64,000 nt of DNA from Urechidicola croceus (lineage in GTDB: Bacteria > Bacteroidota > Bacteroidia > Flavobacteriales > Flavobacteriaceae): NCBI RefSeq assembly GCF_001761325.1, contig NZ_CP017478.1:1370001-1434000 (forward strand), read 5' to 3'. Below, in pieces: positions 28,281 through 37,050 of this stretch. A model generated the notes under the pieces. It ran no database searches and had not been told where the DNA came from. It worked only from the letters and a program-made list of their open reading frames with translations. The position numbers and the translations under genes are program-made. Numbering within the stretch: the first letter of the stretch is position 1; each line of letters begins with the position of its first letter.

Positions 28281-30584
28281 TTAAACTTGAACTAATTTAT
28301 TTGAAGAAACTATTATTTTTTCATCTCCTAAATAAATTTCAACATCCTTATCAGATTCGTTAATAAACTTACATTCTGTTTGACTCTTATAAACTTTCAA
28401 AGTACTCCCTCTAAAATTGATCTTGAAAGAATAAGAAGTCCACTCTGCAGGAATTTGCGGATTGAAAGATAATTTTCCATCAAAATTACGCATACCACCA
28501 AACCCTTGTACAATAGACATCCATGTTCCAGCCATTGAAGTGATATGTAATCCTTCGTGAACTTCGTGGTTATAGTCATCTAAATCTAAACGAGACGTTC
28601 TTAAATATTGCTCATATGCCTTTGGCATTCTATCGATAGAAACTGCTAAAATTGAATGGATACAAGGTGACAATGATGATTCATGAACAGTAATTGGCTC
28701 ATAAAAATCAAAATGTTTTTCAATGGTTTTCTTATCAAATCTATCTTCAAACATATAGAATCCTTGTAAAACATCGGCTTGTTTGATATAACAAGAGCGT
28801 AAAATTCGATCCCAAGACCATTTTTGATTGATTGGTCTTTCTGATTTTGGTAATTGACTTACAGGAATAATTTCCTTATCTAAGAATCCGTCTTGTTGTA
28901 AATACACTTCGTGCTTTTCACTATATGGGAAATACATATTGTCTGCAACTTTCATCCAACTTTCCATCTCTGAATCTGACAACTTAGTTAATGACATAAT
29001 TCGTGCAAAATCATCAGCGTATTCATCTTTTAATTTTGATAAATTTTCAACAGCATATTCTATACACCATTTTGCTAAATAATTTGTGTAAAAATTGTTA
29101 TTAATGTTGTTCTCGTATTCATTTGGACCCGTAACTCCTAAGATTACATACTTATTTTTATCTTCAGACCATGTGGCTCTTTGATGCCAAAAACGTGCTA
29201 CGGCAATCATTACTTCCATTCCATATTCTGGAATATAACTGTAATCATCCGTATAGTTTACATAGTTATAAATTGCATAAATCATGGCTCCGTTACGGTG
29301 AATTTCTTCGAAAGTAATTTCCCATTCGTTATGACATTCTTCACCATTCATAGTTACCATTGGGTACAAAGCAGCACCATTTTTAAACCCTAATTTCTCA
29401 GCGTTTTCTATGGCTTTCCCTAATTGGTTATGACGATATTTTAATAAATTACGTGCAACATCTTTATCCTTAGTACTCATATAAAAAGGAATACAATAGG
29501 CTTCTGTGTCCCAATATGTACTTCCTCCGTATTTTTCTCCAGTAAATCCTTTTGGTCCAATATTTAACCTTGAATTTTCACCAGAATATGTTTGATTTAA
29601 CTGAAAAATATTGAATCGAATTGCTTGTTGTGCTTTTACATCTCCTTCAATAATAATATCAGCCGTTTCCCAAACTTTAGCCCAAGATTTTTTTTGCATT
29701 TCAAGCAACGTATCAAATCCCAAATCAAAGGCTTTTTGCAACGTTTTTTGTGAACATTCAATCAATTTTTCCTTTGGATGATTCATTGATTGGCAATAAC
29801 CACCAAATTTGATCATGGATATAGTGTCACCTTTATTTACTCGTGTTTTATATTGATAAGAAATACTTTTGTCTTCTTTAAGAATAGTTTTGTCAAATGA
29901 AACCTCATCATCATTTAGTTGGAAATCAACTTTCATTCCTGTAGCAACGCCAAATTCAGTCTTTAAAGTTTCAGATAAAATCACGGCATCATTATCTCCT
30001 TCTTGAATATCTTTAATTTTCCAGAAAAACTCATCGTAATTAGAATCTTCATTGACAATTCCTCCATCTAAATAAGGAGTAAATTCAACTTCGCCATCAA
30101 AGTTTAATGCTTTCACACTATATTTTATAGCACCAACTTCATTAATATCTAATGATAAAAAACGTATTGATGTTACTTGGATTTCTTCTCTATCTGACAT
30201 TGTAGCCTTAAACGTACGAGACAACCATCCTTCTTTCATGTTCAATTCACGACGAAAATCAGATACTTTACATGCGTTTAAATCTAACTCTTCACCATTA
30301 ACCTTAACACCTATCCCAATCCAATTTGGAGCATTTAATACTTTGGCAAAATATTCTGGATATCCGTTTTTCCACCAACCAACTCTTGTTTTATCTGGAT
30401 AATAAATACCTCCAATATAACTTCCTTGAAAAGTTTCTCCACTATATTTTTCTTCAAAATTGGCACGTTGACCCATGGCGCCATTACCGATACTAAATAA
30501 ACTTTCAGATGATGTAACATCCTCTTTATTAAAACCATCTTCAATGATTGACCAATCGTTTGGAACTATATAATCTATATTCAT
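28281..30584 (-). CDS. GH65 maltose phosphorylase (family may include kojibiose or trehalose forms)
   Basis: A 767-residue glycoside hydrolase family 65 enzyme without a signal peptide, so cytoplasmic. It has the N-terminal beta-sandwich (ESLFSIGNGAMGQRANFEE), the (alpha/alpha)6 barrel with YWDTEAYCIPFYM, and the general-acid Glu in GEECHNEWEITFEE. It ends in a short C-terminal beta domain. The reaction is maltose plus phosphate to glucose and beta-glucose-1-phosphate. Kojibiose and trehalose phosphorylases share the fold, so maltose is inferred from the setting: the next gene upstream is a beta-phosphoglucomutase and the surrounding enzymes act on alpha-glucan. Confidence 0.92.
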   Translation of the reverse strand: MNIDYIVPNDWSIIEDGFNKEDVTSSESLFSIGNGAMGQRANFEEKYSGETFQGSYIGGIYYPDKTRVGWWKNGYPEYFAKVLNAPNWIGIGVKVNGEELDLNACKVSDFRRELNMKEGWLSRTFKATMSDREEIQVTSIRFLSLDINEVGAIKYSVKALNFDGEVEFTPYLDGGIVNEDSNYDEFFWKIKDIQEGDNDAVILSETLKTEFGVATGMKVDFQLNDDEVSFDKTILKEDKSISYQYKTRVNKGDTISMIKFGGYCQSMNHPKEKLIECSQKTLQKAFDLGFDTLLEMQKKSWAKVWETADIIIEGDVKAQQAIRFNIFQLNQTYSGENSRLNIGPKGFTGEKYGGSTYWDTEAYCIPFYMSTKDKDVARNLLKYRHNQLGKAIENAEKLGFKNGAALYPMVTMNGEECHNEWEITFEEIHRNGAMIYAIYNYVNYTDDYSYIPEYGMEVMIAVARFWHQRATWSEDKNKYVILGVTGPNEYENNINNNFYTNYLAKWCIEYAVENLSKLKDEYADDFARIMSLTKLSDSEMESWMKVADNMYFPYSEKHEVYLQQDGFLDKEIIPVSQLPKSERPINQKWSWDRILRSCYIKQADVLQGFYMFEDRFDKKTIEKHFDFYEPITVHESSLSPCIHSILAVSIDRMPKAYEQYLRTSRLDLDDYNHEVHEGLHITSMAGTWMSIVQGFGGMRNFDGKLSFNPQIPAEWTSYSFKINFRGSTLKVYKSQTECKFINESDKDVEIYLGDEKIIVSSNKLVQV

Positions 30585-30588
30585 TTTT

Positions 30589-31245
30589 CTATTTTCTTAA
30601 TAATTTTTCTAACAATTCAATATTCAGTTCAGCAGTTGAACTCAAAACAATATCTGCTTCTCCTAGCGTTTCTTTGTCTCCAATTCCAATACTTGTCATT
30701 TGAGCAGAATTTGCTGCTTCGATTCCAGCGATTGCATCTTCAACAACAATACAGTTTTCAGGTGCAGTTTTTAATTTATCTGCGGCAATTAAAAACACTT
30801 CAGGATCTGGTTTAGCTTTAGAAACATCATTTCCATCAACAATTGCATCAAATAAATCAATAAGATTCAATTGCGTTAATATTAGCCTCGCATTTTTACT
30901 CGCTGACCCTAATGAAAAAGGAACTTTATTTTCTCTTAAATAATTCAAAACTTCAGGTATTCCTTCTAGAATTTCATCTTGTTCCATTTTGGTAATAAAA
31001 CCTAAATAGTGTTCATTTTTTTCATTCATCACTTTCAACTTTTCTTCGTCTGAAAGCGTAACGTTACCAATTTCTAAAAGTATCTCTAGAGATTTTACTC
31101 TACTTACTCCTTTTAGTAATTCGTTTTGTTCTTCTGTAAAATCAAAACCAAGGTTATTGGCTAATTTTTTCCAAGCTTTATAGTGATATTTTGCAGTATC
31201 TACTATTACTCCATCTAAATCGAATATCAATGCTTTTTTACTCAT
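30589..31245 (-). CDS. pgmB: Beta-phosphoglucomutase
   Basis: A 218-residue HAD-superfamily mutase that turns beta-glucose-1-phosphate into glucose-6-phosphate. Motif I is IFDLDGVIVDTAKYHYKAW with the nucleophile and acid/base Asp pair; the His and Trp after it are typical of beta-PGM. The cap domain has LLKGVSRVKSLEILLE, motif II is FSLGSASKNA, and motifs III and IV are KPDPEVFLIAADKL and VVEDAIAGIEAA. It sits between the transporter gene (8-bp overlap) and the GH65 gene (4-bp gap), so the import-phosphorolysis-isomerization steps are encoded side by side. Confidence 0.95.
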   Translation of the reverse strand: MSKKALIFDLDGVIVDTAKYHYKAWKKLANNLGFDFTEEQNELLKGVSRVKSLEILLEIGNVTLSDEEKLKVMNEKNEHYLGFITKMEQDEILEGIPEVLNYLRENKVPFSLGSASKNARLILTQLNLIDLFDAIVDGNDVSKAKPDPEVFLIAADKLKTAPENCIVVEDAIAGIEAANSAQMTSIGIGDKETLGEADIVLSSTAELNIELLEKLLRK

Positions 31246-32611
31246 TTAATTGATATGTTATTGCGTTTTTATTAGTAATTAATAAATTGCACAATCCTGC
31301 AATTATTAAACTTATTCCTGCTACAGTCATAGCGTTAATTGCTTGATCCCCTAATAATCCTGAAACAAAATTTATTCCTCCCAATGCAGCAATAATTTGT
31401 GGAATTACAATAAACATGTTAAATATTCCCATAATCACTCCCATTTTCTTCGGATCAACCGAACTTGACAACATTGCATAAGGCATTGAAAGGATACTTC
31501 CCCAAGCAATTCCAATTAGAATAAAACAATATTTTAAATTTTCAGGAGAAGCATAATACATGGCTAAAAAACCAATTCCTCCAAGAATTAATGATCCCAG
31601 ATGAACATATTTTCTATTGATTCTCTTCTTTGAAGTATAAAAAGCCAGTATCAAGGCAAATGCCATAGATGACAATCCATAAATTCCCATTGCAGAACCA
31701 ACTAAATTTGAAGACTTTTGAAATGCTGTATTTGCAGTATCAAAAAGTAACACATCATTTGCATCAGACATATTATATGATGACTCAATAGGAGCTGGCG
31801 TATTAAATACATGTTCAGTTAATGCTGGATTTGCCAAACTCCACATTGTAAAAAATGCAAACCAACTGAAGAATTGTATTACTCCAAGTTTTATCATGGT
31901 ATTAGGCATTGAACCAATATTTCCTAGAATATCAGAAATAAATGTGTTTTTAGACTCTCTTTTTTCTCGTTCAAACTCTTCCAAATCCTCAGGAGGATAT
32001 TCTGAAGTTGTAAAGACCGTATATAATATACTTACTAAAAAGACAAATGCTCCAATTGCAAATGCAACTTTTACAGACATAGGTATTACACCTTGAACTG
32101 CAGAATCGCTTACTCCTAATTTTGAAACCAACCAAGGTAAATTACTTGCTATCCATGTTCCAATACCTATTATTAATGTTTGAATCACAAAACCATATGA
32201 TCTTTGAGATTCCGGGAGTTTATCAGCAACTAATGCTCTAAATGGCTCCATTGAAACATTAATAGAAGCATCAAGTATCCATAGAAACCCTGCTGCTATC
32301 CATAATGCAGGTGAATGTGGAACAAGGAATAAAGCAATAGAACTTAATATTGCTCCAATTAAAAAATAAGGTCTTCTTCTCCCCCATTTTGGGCTCCATG
32401 TACGGTCACTTAAATAACCTATTATGGGTTGTACAAGTAAACCGGTTAATGGCGCAGCAATCCATAATAATGGTATTGCATCTTTTTCAGCACCTAAAGT
32501 TTGGAATATTCGTGACATAAAACCTCCCTGAAGCGCAAAACCAAATTGTATTCCGAGGAATCCAAAACTCATGTTCCAGATTTCCCAGAAACTAAGTTTC
32601 TGTTTTTTCAT
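31238..32611 (-). CDS. MFS sugar transporter, SLC45/maltose-permease-like
   Basis: A 457-residue inner-membrane transporter with about 12 membrane segments and no signal peptide. Its features are SFGFLGIQFGFALQGGFMSR at the start, QPIIGYLSDRTWSPKWGRRR (the family's cytosolic loop after TM2) and MPYAMLSSSVDPKKMGVIMG in the second half, which together indicate the GPH/SLC45-type MFS group used for disaccharides. It most likely carries maltose across the inner membrane for the GH65 enzyme. It is the first gene of the six-gene operon and overlaps pgmB by 8 bp. Confidence 0.88.
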   Translation of the reverse strand: MKKQKLSFWEIWNMSFGFLGIQFGFALQGGFMSRIFQTLGAEKDAIPLLWIAAPLTGLLVQPIIGYLSDRTWSPKWGRRRPYFLIGAILSSIALFLVPHSPALWIAAGFLWILDASINVSMEPFRALVADKLPESQRSYGFVIQTLIIGIGTWIASNLPWLVSKLGVSDSAVQGVIPMSVKVAFAIGAFVFLVSILYTVFTTSEYPPEDLEEFEREKRESKNTFISDILGNIGSMPNTMIKLGVIQFFSWFAFFTMWSLANPALTEHVFNTPAPIESSYNMSDANDVLLFDTANTAFQKSSNLVGSAMGIYGLSSMAFALILAFYTSKKRINRKYVHLGSLILGGIGFLAMYYASPENLKYCFILIGIAWGSILSMPYAMLSSSVDPKKMGVIMGIFNMFIVIPQIIAALGGINFVSGLLGDQAINAMTVAGISLIIAGLCNLLITNKNAITYQLNE

Positions 32612-32673
32612 AATGTAAAATTAAATTCTATATGATATAATTACCTGAATGGCAATAATTCATTTATGTGAAG

Positions 32674-32698
32674 TCAAAATTTAGTAAACTGTGAAATT
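32674..32698. promoter_or_regulatory. Two-part element shared with the susC upstream region
   Basis: On the plus strand TCAAAATTTAGTAA (32674-32687) is followed directly by ACTGTGAAATT (32688-32698). Both words recur, in swapped order, before susC at 34017-34040. It lies between the likely promoter of the maltose operon and the first start codon. Confidence 0.6.
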
Positions 32699-32712
32699 AC
32701 TTTTTGAAGTTG

Positions 32713-32740
32713 TAAAGATATAATTATTTTTTAAAATCAA
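32713..32740 (-). promoter_or_regulatory. Likely promoter of the maltose operon
   Basis: On the minus strand TTG (32740-32738), a 17-base spacer and TATCTTTA (32720-32713), which matches TAnnTTTG except for the last base. The transcript would have a leader of about 95 bases that holds the shared element. Confidence 0.45.
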
Positions 32741-32746
32741 TATATT

Positions 32747-33766
32747 TTATATGCTTTTTGTTGATTTACGAATTTTTAAATTGGTAGATATCACAATTTT
32801 CTGAGGTTCTAGTTCTTCCTTACTTTCAATTCTATTTAACAATAACTCAGCAACTTGTTTTCCCATAGTAAACCCATGTTGAACAACAGTTGTTAATGGA
32901 GGAAGGGATAATTGAGAAATTGGCCCATCAGTAAATCCAATAACACTAATATCATCTGGTATTCTAAATCCTTTTTCTCTTGCTCTATTCATTGCAGTTA
33001 CAGCATACAATTCATTTACGGCAAATATTCCATCAGGTGGATTACTAATAAAAAGTTTTGATATTTGCTCACCTAAATCTTCGGTTTCATTTATTTCTAT
33101 AATAGAATTTTCATTGATAGACATCCCTCTTTTTAAATGTGCTTTTTCATAACCTTCCCGTCTCAAACTACCTACTGTTACATGCCTTGGAGTTGTTATA
33201 AGCGCTATATTCTTACAGCCAATATCCAACAAATGATTAGTAGCATTAAAAGCACCACCCACATCATCAATAATTACTTTATCACATTTAAAATTATCAT
33301 TTACCCTATCAAACATAACTAAAGGAAAACCATCTTCTAATAAATCATTGAAATGTGAATAATCATTTTTTGCCTGAGTTTCTTTAGAAATAGACACAAT
33401 CAATCCATCAACACTTCCATTAGTAAACATTTCAATATTCATCATTTCCTTTTCATAAGATTCATTTGATAAACAAATCATTACACTATACCCTCTTTTA
33501 TTGGTTTCCTCCTCTATACCTCTAATTACAGTAGAAAAAAAGTGATGAACTATATCTGGAACAACAACTCCAATAACTTTAGTTTGCTGATTTTGAAGCC
33601 TAACAGCAATACTATTTGGTTTGTAATGGTATAATTTTGCAAAAGCTTGAATTTTCTCCTTTAATTCAACACTTATTTCATGACTTCCTTTTAAAGCCTT
33701 TGAAACAGTTGAAATCGAAACTTCAAACTCTTTTGCTATTTTTTTTAATGTGATTTTTGGCTTCAT
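32747..33766 (-). CDS. LacI-family transcriptional regulator of the alpha-glucan locus
   Basis: About 339 residues. The N-terminal helix-turn-helix is ITLKKIAKEFEVSISTVSKA followed by LKGSHEISVE and the hinge YKPNSIAVRLQN. A periplasmic-binding-type effector domain follows, with VIGVVVPDIVHHFFSTVIRG, GLIVSISKE, NEIYAVTAMN-like NELYAVTAMN, and DDISVIGFTDGPISQLSLPP. I choose the ATG at 33766; the only upstream initiator is a TTG that falls inside the -7 box at 33788-33795. It sits between the two arms of the locus and divergent from susC, so it most likely responds to maltose or a maltodextrin. Two palindromes at 33918 and 33950 are its probable operators. Confidence 0.93.
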   Translation of the reverse strand: MKPKITLKKIAKEFEVSISTVSKALKGSHEISVELKEKIQAFAKLYHYKPNSIAVRLQNQQTKVIGVVVPDIVHHFFSTVIRGIEEETNKRGYSVMICLSNESYEKEMMNIEMFTNGSVDGLIVSISKETQAKNDYSHFNDLLEDGFPLVMFDRVNDNFKCDKVIIDDVGGAFNATNHLLDIGCKNIALITTPRHVTVGSLRREGYEKAHLKRGMSINENSIIEINETEDLGEQISKLFISNPPDGIFAVNELYAVTAMNRAREKGFRIPDDISVIGFTDGPISQLSLPPLTTVVQHGFTMGKQVAELLLNRIESKEELEPQKIVISTNLKIRKSTKSI

Positions 33767-33787
33767 AAAAATGAAATTATTTTTTTT

Positions 33788-33795
33788 CAAAGATA
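33788..33795 (-). promoter_or_regulatory. -7 box of the lacI-type regulator gene
   Basis: On the minus strand TATCTTTG is a full match to TAnnTTTG, 21 bases before the chosen ATG. A TTG lies at 33813-33811, a rather short spacer of 15. Confidence 0.55.
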
Positions 33796-33917
33796 CTATA
33801 ATTAAATAGTCAATTTAAAATTTTAGAATAAATCAAAAAAACTAAACCTATAATTTCACAAGAATATAGTTTTGATGCTTTTTTATCACATTTTGATACT
33901 ATACTAACATCCCTTCT

Positions 33918-33927
33918 CAAACGTTTG
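33918..33927. promoter_or_regulatory. Putative LacI-family operator 1
   Basis: CAAACGTTTG is a perfect palindrome with the central CG typical of LacI-family sites. Its centre is 32 bp from that of the second site, about three helical turns. Confidence 0.6.
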
Positions 33928-33949
33928 CGTGAAAAAAGTTATTAAAACT

Positions 33950-33959
33950 AAAACGTTTT
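33950..33959. promoter_or_regulatory. Putative LacI-family operator 2
   Basis: AAAACGTTTT is a perfect palindrome sharing the core AAACGTTT with the site at 33918. Both lie upstream of the likely susC promoter and far from the regulator's own start, so they more likely act on susC. Confidence 0.6.
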
Positions 33960-33984
33960 CGTTAGTGTTTGCAATGTTAAATAA

Positions 33985-34015
33985 TTGTGTCAAACGCCTA
34001 AAGGTTGTAGCTTCA
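33985..34015 (+). promoter_or_regulatory. Possible susC promoter
   Basis: TTG (33985-33987), a 20-base spacer and TAGCTTCA (34008-34015), which matches the TAnnTT part of the -7 consensus. The match is partial, and other choices are possible in this AT-rich stretch. Confidence 0.35.
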
Positions 34016-34016
34016 C

Positions 34017-34040
34017 ACTGTGAAATTCAAAATTTAGTAA
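34017..34040. promoter_or_regulatory. Two-part element shared with the maltose-operon upstream region
   Basis: ACTGTGAAATT (34017-34027) overlaps by one base TCAAAATTTAGTAA (34027-34040). The same two words occur at 32674-32698 in the other order. The first word forms part of a dyad TTCACA-C-TGTGAA at 34012-34024. Confidence 0.6.
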
Positions 34041-34043
34041 CAA

Positions 34044-34080
34044 TTAATTAACTTAAAAAGTAAAACTTAATTAACTTAAA
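34044..34080 (+). repeat. 14-bp direct repeat in the susC leader
   Basis: TTAATTAACTTAAA occurs at 34044-34057 and again at 34067-34080, a 23-bp period. The second copy ends at the first base of the upstream ATG of susC. Confidence 0.7.
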
Positions 34081-34085
34081 TGTAC

Positions 34086-37040
34086 ATGAAAAATATAAGA
34101 ATATTTTTAATTCTTGTGCTTTTACCTTTTAGTATTTTTGCTCAGCAAAATATAACAGGTAAAGTTACAGAAAAATCGACAGGTGACGATCTACCTGGCG
34201 TTGGTGTAGTAATCAAAGGTTCCAATAAAGGAACTTCTACTGATTTTAATGGAAACTACGCCCTAAGTAATGTAAATCCTGGAGATATTTTAACCTTCTC
34301 GTTTTTAGGATATGAAACAATCGAAGTAACAGTAGGCTCTAGTAATGTTATTAATGTTGCACTAACTGAAGGTAGTGAGGCGTTAGACGAAGTAGTTGTA
34401 ATTGGTTATGGAACGACTACAATTAAGGATGCAACTGGTTCTGTTGCTTCAATTAAAGCAGATGATGTTAATAAAGGTGCTACTGCATCAGCTGAGCAAT
34501 TGTTGGTAGGTAAAGTTGCCGGAGTACAAGTAACAACTGGCGGTGGTGCTCCTGGTACAGGTAGTACTATTAGAATTAGAGGTGGTTCTTCACTATCTGC
34601 AAGTAATAATCCTTTAATTGTTATTGATGGTGTTCCGATTGACAATAATAGTGTTGCTGGAGCAAGAAATCCTCTTAACTTAATTAACCCTAATGATATC
34701 GAATCGTACAGTATTCTAAAAGATGCTTCGGCAACTGCTATTTATGGTTCAAGAGCTTCAAATGGGGTAATTATTATTACTACTAAAAAAGGTAAAAGCG
34801 GAGAAATTGAAATCAACTACTCTGCCAATGTATCACTTCATGAAAACATCGAGAGTGTTGATGCATTATCTGCAGATCAATTTAGAGACTATGTCAATAC
34901 CAATGGTACTGCTACTGATATAGCGTTATTAGGAAGTGAAAATACTGATTGGCAAGATCAAATATTCCAAAAGGCAATGGGAACAGATCACAACATTAGT
35001 GTTTCTGGTGGAAATGGAAGAACTAATTTTAGAGGTTCTGTAGGATATACAAATCTTGATGGAACATTAAAAACTTCAAAATTAGAAAGAGCTACTTATA
35101 CATTAAGTATTGGCACAAACTTCTTTGATGAACACTTAAAAGTTGATTTAAATGCCAAAGCATCTTCAATAGGAAATAGATTTGCAGATTATGGTGCTAT
35201 TGGTAATGCTATTGGATTTGATCCGACTCAACCAGTATATGATAACTCTTCACCTTATGGAGGGTATTTTGAATGGATTGACCCTTCTACTGGAAATGCT
35301 CAAGCAGTTGGCGCACCAAGAAACCCCTTAGCATTGTTAAAACAAAGAAACAATCGAGCAGGTGTAAGCAGAATTATTAGCAATATCCAATTTGACTATA
35401 AAATGCATTTTTTACCTGAGTTAAAAGCAAATTTAAATTTAGGTATAGATAAATCAAGTAGTGATGGTACAAATGATATTTATAACTCATCTACTACTGT
35501 TTTAGCAGATGGAACAAACCCAGGAAATTCTTCTATTTATGACCAAAGTAAAGAGAATAAATTAATGGATTTCTATTTAAATTATGTGAAAGATATTGAA
35601 TCTATTAATAGTACTGTTGATGTAATGGCTGGTTATTCATACCAAAATTTTGTAGATAAAGGTTCAAACACATCAAATTTACAAAATCCAACAATTTCTG
35701 AATATAGTGATTATTTCAACGAATTGAATCTTCAATCATTTTTTGGAAGGTTAAATTATACGTTGGCTGATAAATACTTATTTACAGTAACTTACAGAAG
35801 AGATGGATCTTCAAGATTTAGTAAAGAGAATAGATGGGGTAATTTCCCTTCGGCAGCATTCGCTTGGAAAATGACAGAAGAACCATTCTTACAAAATGCT
35901 AAAAATATTTCAAATTTAAAACTTCGTTTAGGTTGGGGACTTACAGGACAGCAAGAAGTTGGTGGTTATTATCCAGCAATTGAAACATATTTAGCTAGTA
36001 CAAATACAGCTCAATATCAATTTGCAAATAATTACATTAATACTTTTAGAGCACAACCTTTCAACACTACCTTAAAATGGGAAGAAACTTCTACGTATAA
36101 TGTTGGATTAGATTTTGGTTTTTATGATGATAGATTAAGTGGTAGTATAGATGGTTACTTTAGAGAAACGGTAGATTTATTAAACTTCATACCTTTTCCT
36201 GGTGGATCTTCGTTATCAAATGCTGGTGATGCTAACATTGGTAAAATGGAGAACAAAGGAATTGAATTTGCCTTAAATGGTAAAGCGATTCAAACTGAAG
36301 ATATGAATTTAAACCTTGGAGTTAATGTTACCTGGAACGATACTGAAATTACTCAGTTAACTACCAATGATGGTCCTGATTATGATGGTGTACCAACTGG
36401 AGGTTTCACAGGTGGTGTTGGTAACAATATTCAAATTCACTCAGTTGGTTATGCTCCAAATTCATTTTTCGTTTACCAACAAGTATATGATTCAAATGGA
36501 AAACCATTGGAAGATGTATATGTAGATAGAAATAACGATGGTGAAATCACTTTAGCAGATAGATATAGATACGAAAACCCAACTGCTGATATAACAGTAG
36601 GCTTCAATACTCAATTCAACTATAAAAACTGGGACTTTTCAATGTCTTGGAGAGGAAGTTTCGGAAACTATGTATACAATAATGTTGATTCTAACTTAGG
36701 TTTTGATTTACAATTGTTAAACCCTGCTTTTCCTACTGTAATTTCTAACGGAGTTGAAAACGTATTGGAAACTGGATTTATTAATGGTGGTACTGAAAGG
36801 TACTTATCCGATTACTATATTCAAGATGCATCATTTGTGAAATTAGACAATGTCGGTGTAGGTTACAACTTTGACAATGCACTTGGAGATGACACAAATC
36901 TAAAATTGAACTTAACAGTTCAAAACGCATTGATTATTACTGATTATGAAGGTTTAGATCCTGAAGTTTTCGGAGGAATTGATTATAACATTTATCCAAG
37001 ACCAAGAATTTATACACTTGGTGTTAATTTAAACTTTTAA
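34086..37040 (+). CDS. SusC/RagA-family TonB-linked outer-membrane transporter
   Basis: About 984 residues; the outer-membrane glycan importer of the locus, working with SusD as a lidded pair driven by TonB. From the ATG at 34086 the signal peptide is MKNIRIFLILVLLPFSIFAQ; an in-frame ATG two codons earlier is also possible. A carboxypeptidase-like regulatory domain follows (ITGKVTEKSTGDDLPGVGVV), then the family's TonB-box-like EALDEVVVIGYGT, and the plug with VQVTTGGGAPGTGSTIRIRG, LIVIDGVPIDN and ILKDASATAIYGSRASNG. The barrel ends YTLGVNLNF. The likely substrate is alpha-glucan, inferred from its neighbours. Confidence 0.97.
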   Translation: MKNIRIFLILVLLPFSIFAQQNITGKVTEKSTGDDLPGVGVVIKGSNKGTSTDFNGNYALSNVNPGDILTFSFLGYETIEVTVGSSNVINVALTEGSEALDEVVVIGYGTTTIKDATGSVASIKADDVNKGATASAEQLLVGKVAGVQVTTGGGAPGTGSTIRIRGGSSLSASNNPLIVIDGVPIDNNSVAGARNPLNLINPNDIESYSILKDASATAIYGSRASNGVIIITTKKGKSGEIEINYSANVSLHENIESVDALSADQFRDYVNTNGTATDIALLGSENTDWQDQIFQKAMGTDHNISVSGGNGRTNFRGSVGYTNLDGTLKTSKLERATYTLSIGTNFFDEHLKVDLNAKASSIGNRFADYGAIGNAIGFDPTQPVYDNSSPYGGYFEWIDPSTGNAQAVGAPRNPLALLKQRNNRAGVSRIISNIQFDYKMHFLPELKANLNLGIDKSSSDGTNDIYNSSTTVLADGTNPGNSSIYDQSKENKLMDFYLNYVKDIESINSTVDVMAGYSYQNFVDKGSNTSNLQNPTISEYSDYFNELNLQSFFGRLNYTLADKYLFTVTYRRDGSSRFSKENRWGNFPSAAFAWKMTEEPFLQNAKNISNLKLRLGWGLTGQQEVGGYYPAIETYLASTNTAQYQFANNYINTFRAQPFNTTLKWEETSTYNVGLDFGFYDDRLSGSIDGYFRETVDLLNFIPFPGGSSLSNAGDANIGKMENKGIEFALNGKAIQTEDMNLNLGVNVTWNDTEITQLTTNDGPDYDGVPTGGFTGGVGNNIQIHSVGYAPNSFFVYQQVYDSNGKPLEDVYVDRNNDGEITLADRYRYENPTADITVGFNTQFNYKNWDFSMSWRGSFGNYVYNNVDSNLGFDLQLLNPAFPTVISNGVENVLETGFINGGTERYLSDYYIQDASFVKLDNVGVGYNFDNALGDDTNLKLNLTVQNALIITDYEGLDPEVFGGIDYNIYPRPRIYTLGVNLNF

Positions 37041-37050
37041 TTAGCTAAAG

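Noticed and set aside
33767-33790. Upstream TTG start for the LacI-type regulator
   Set aside because: The TTG is part of the -7 promoter box TATCTTTG, so it would not be in the transcript; the ATG at 33766 begins a normal helix-turn-helix.
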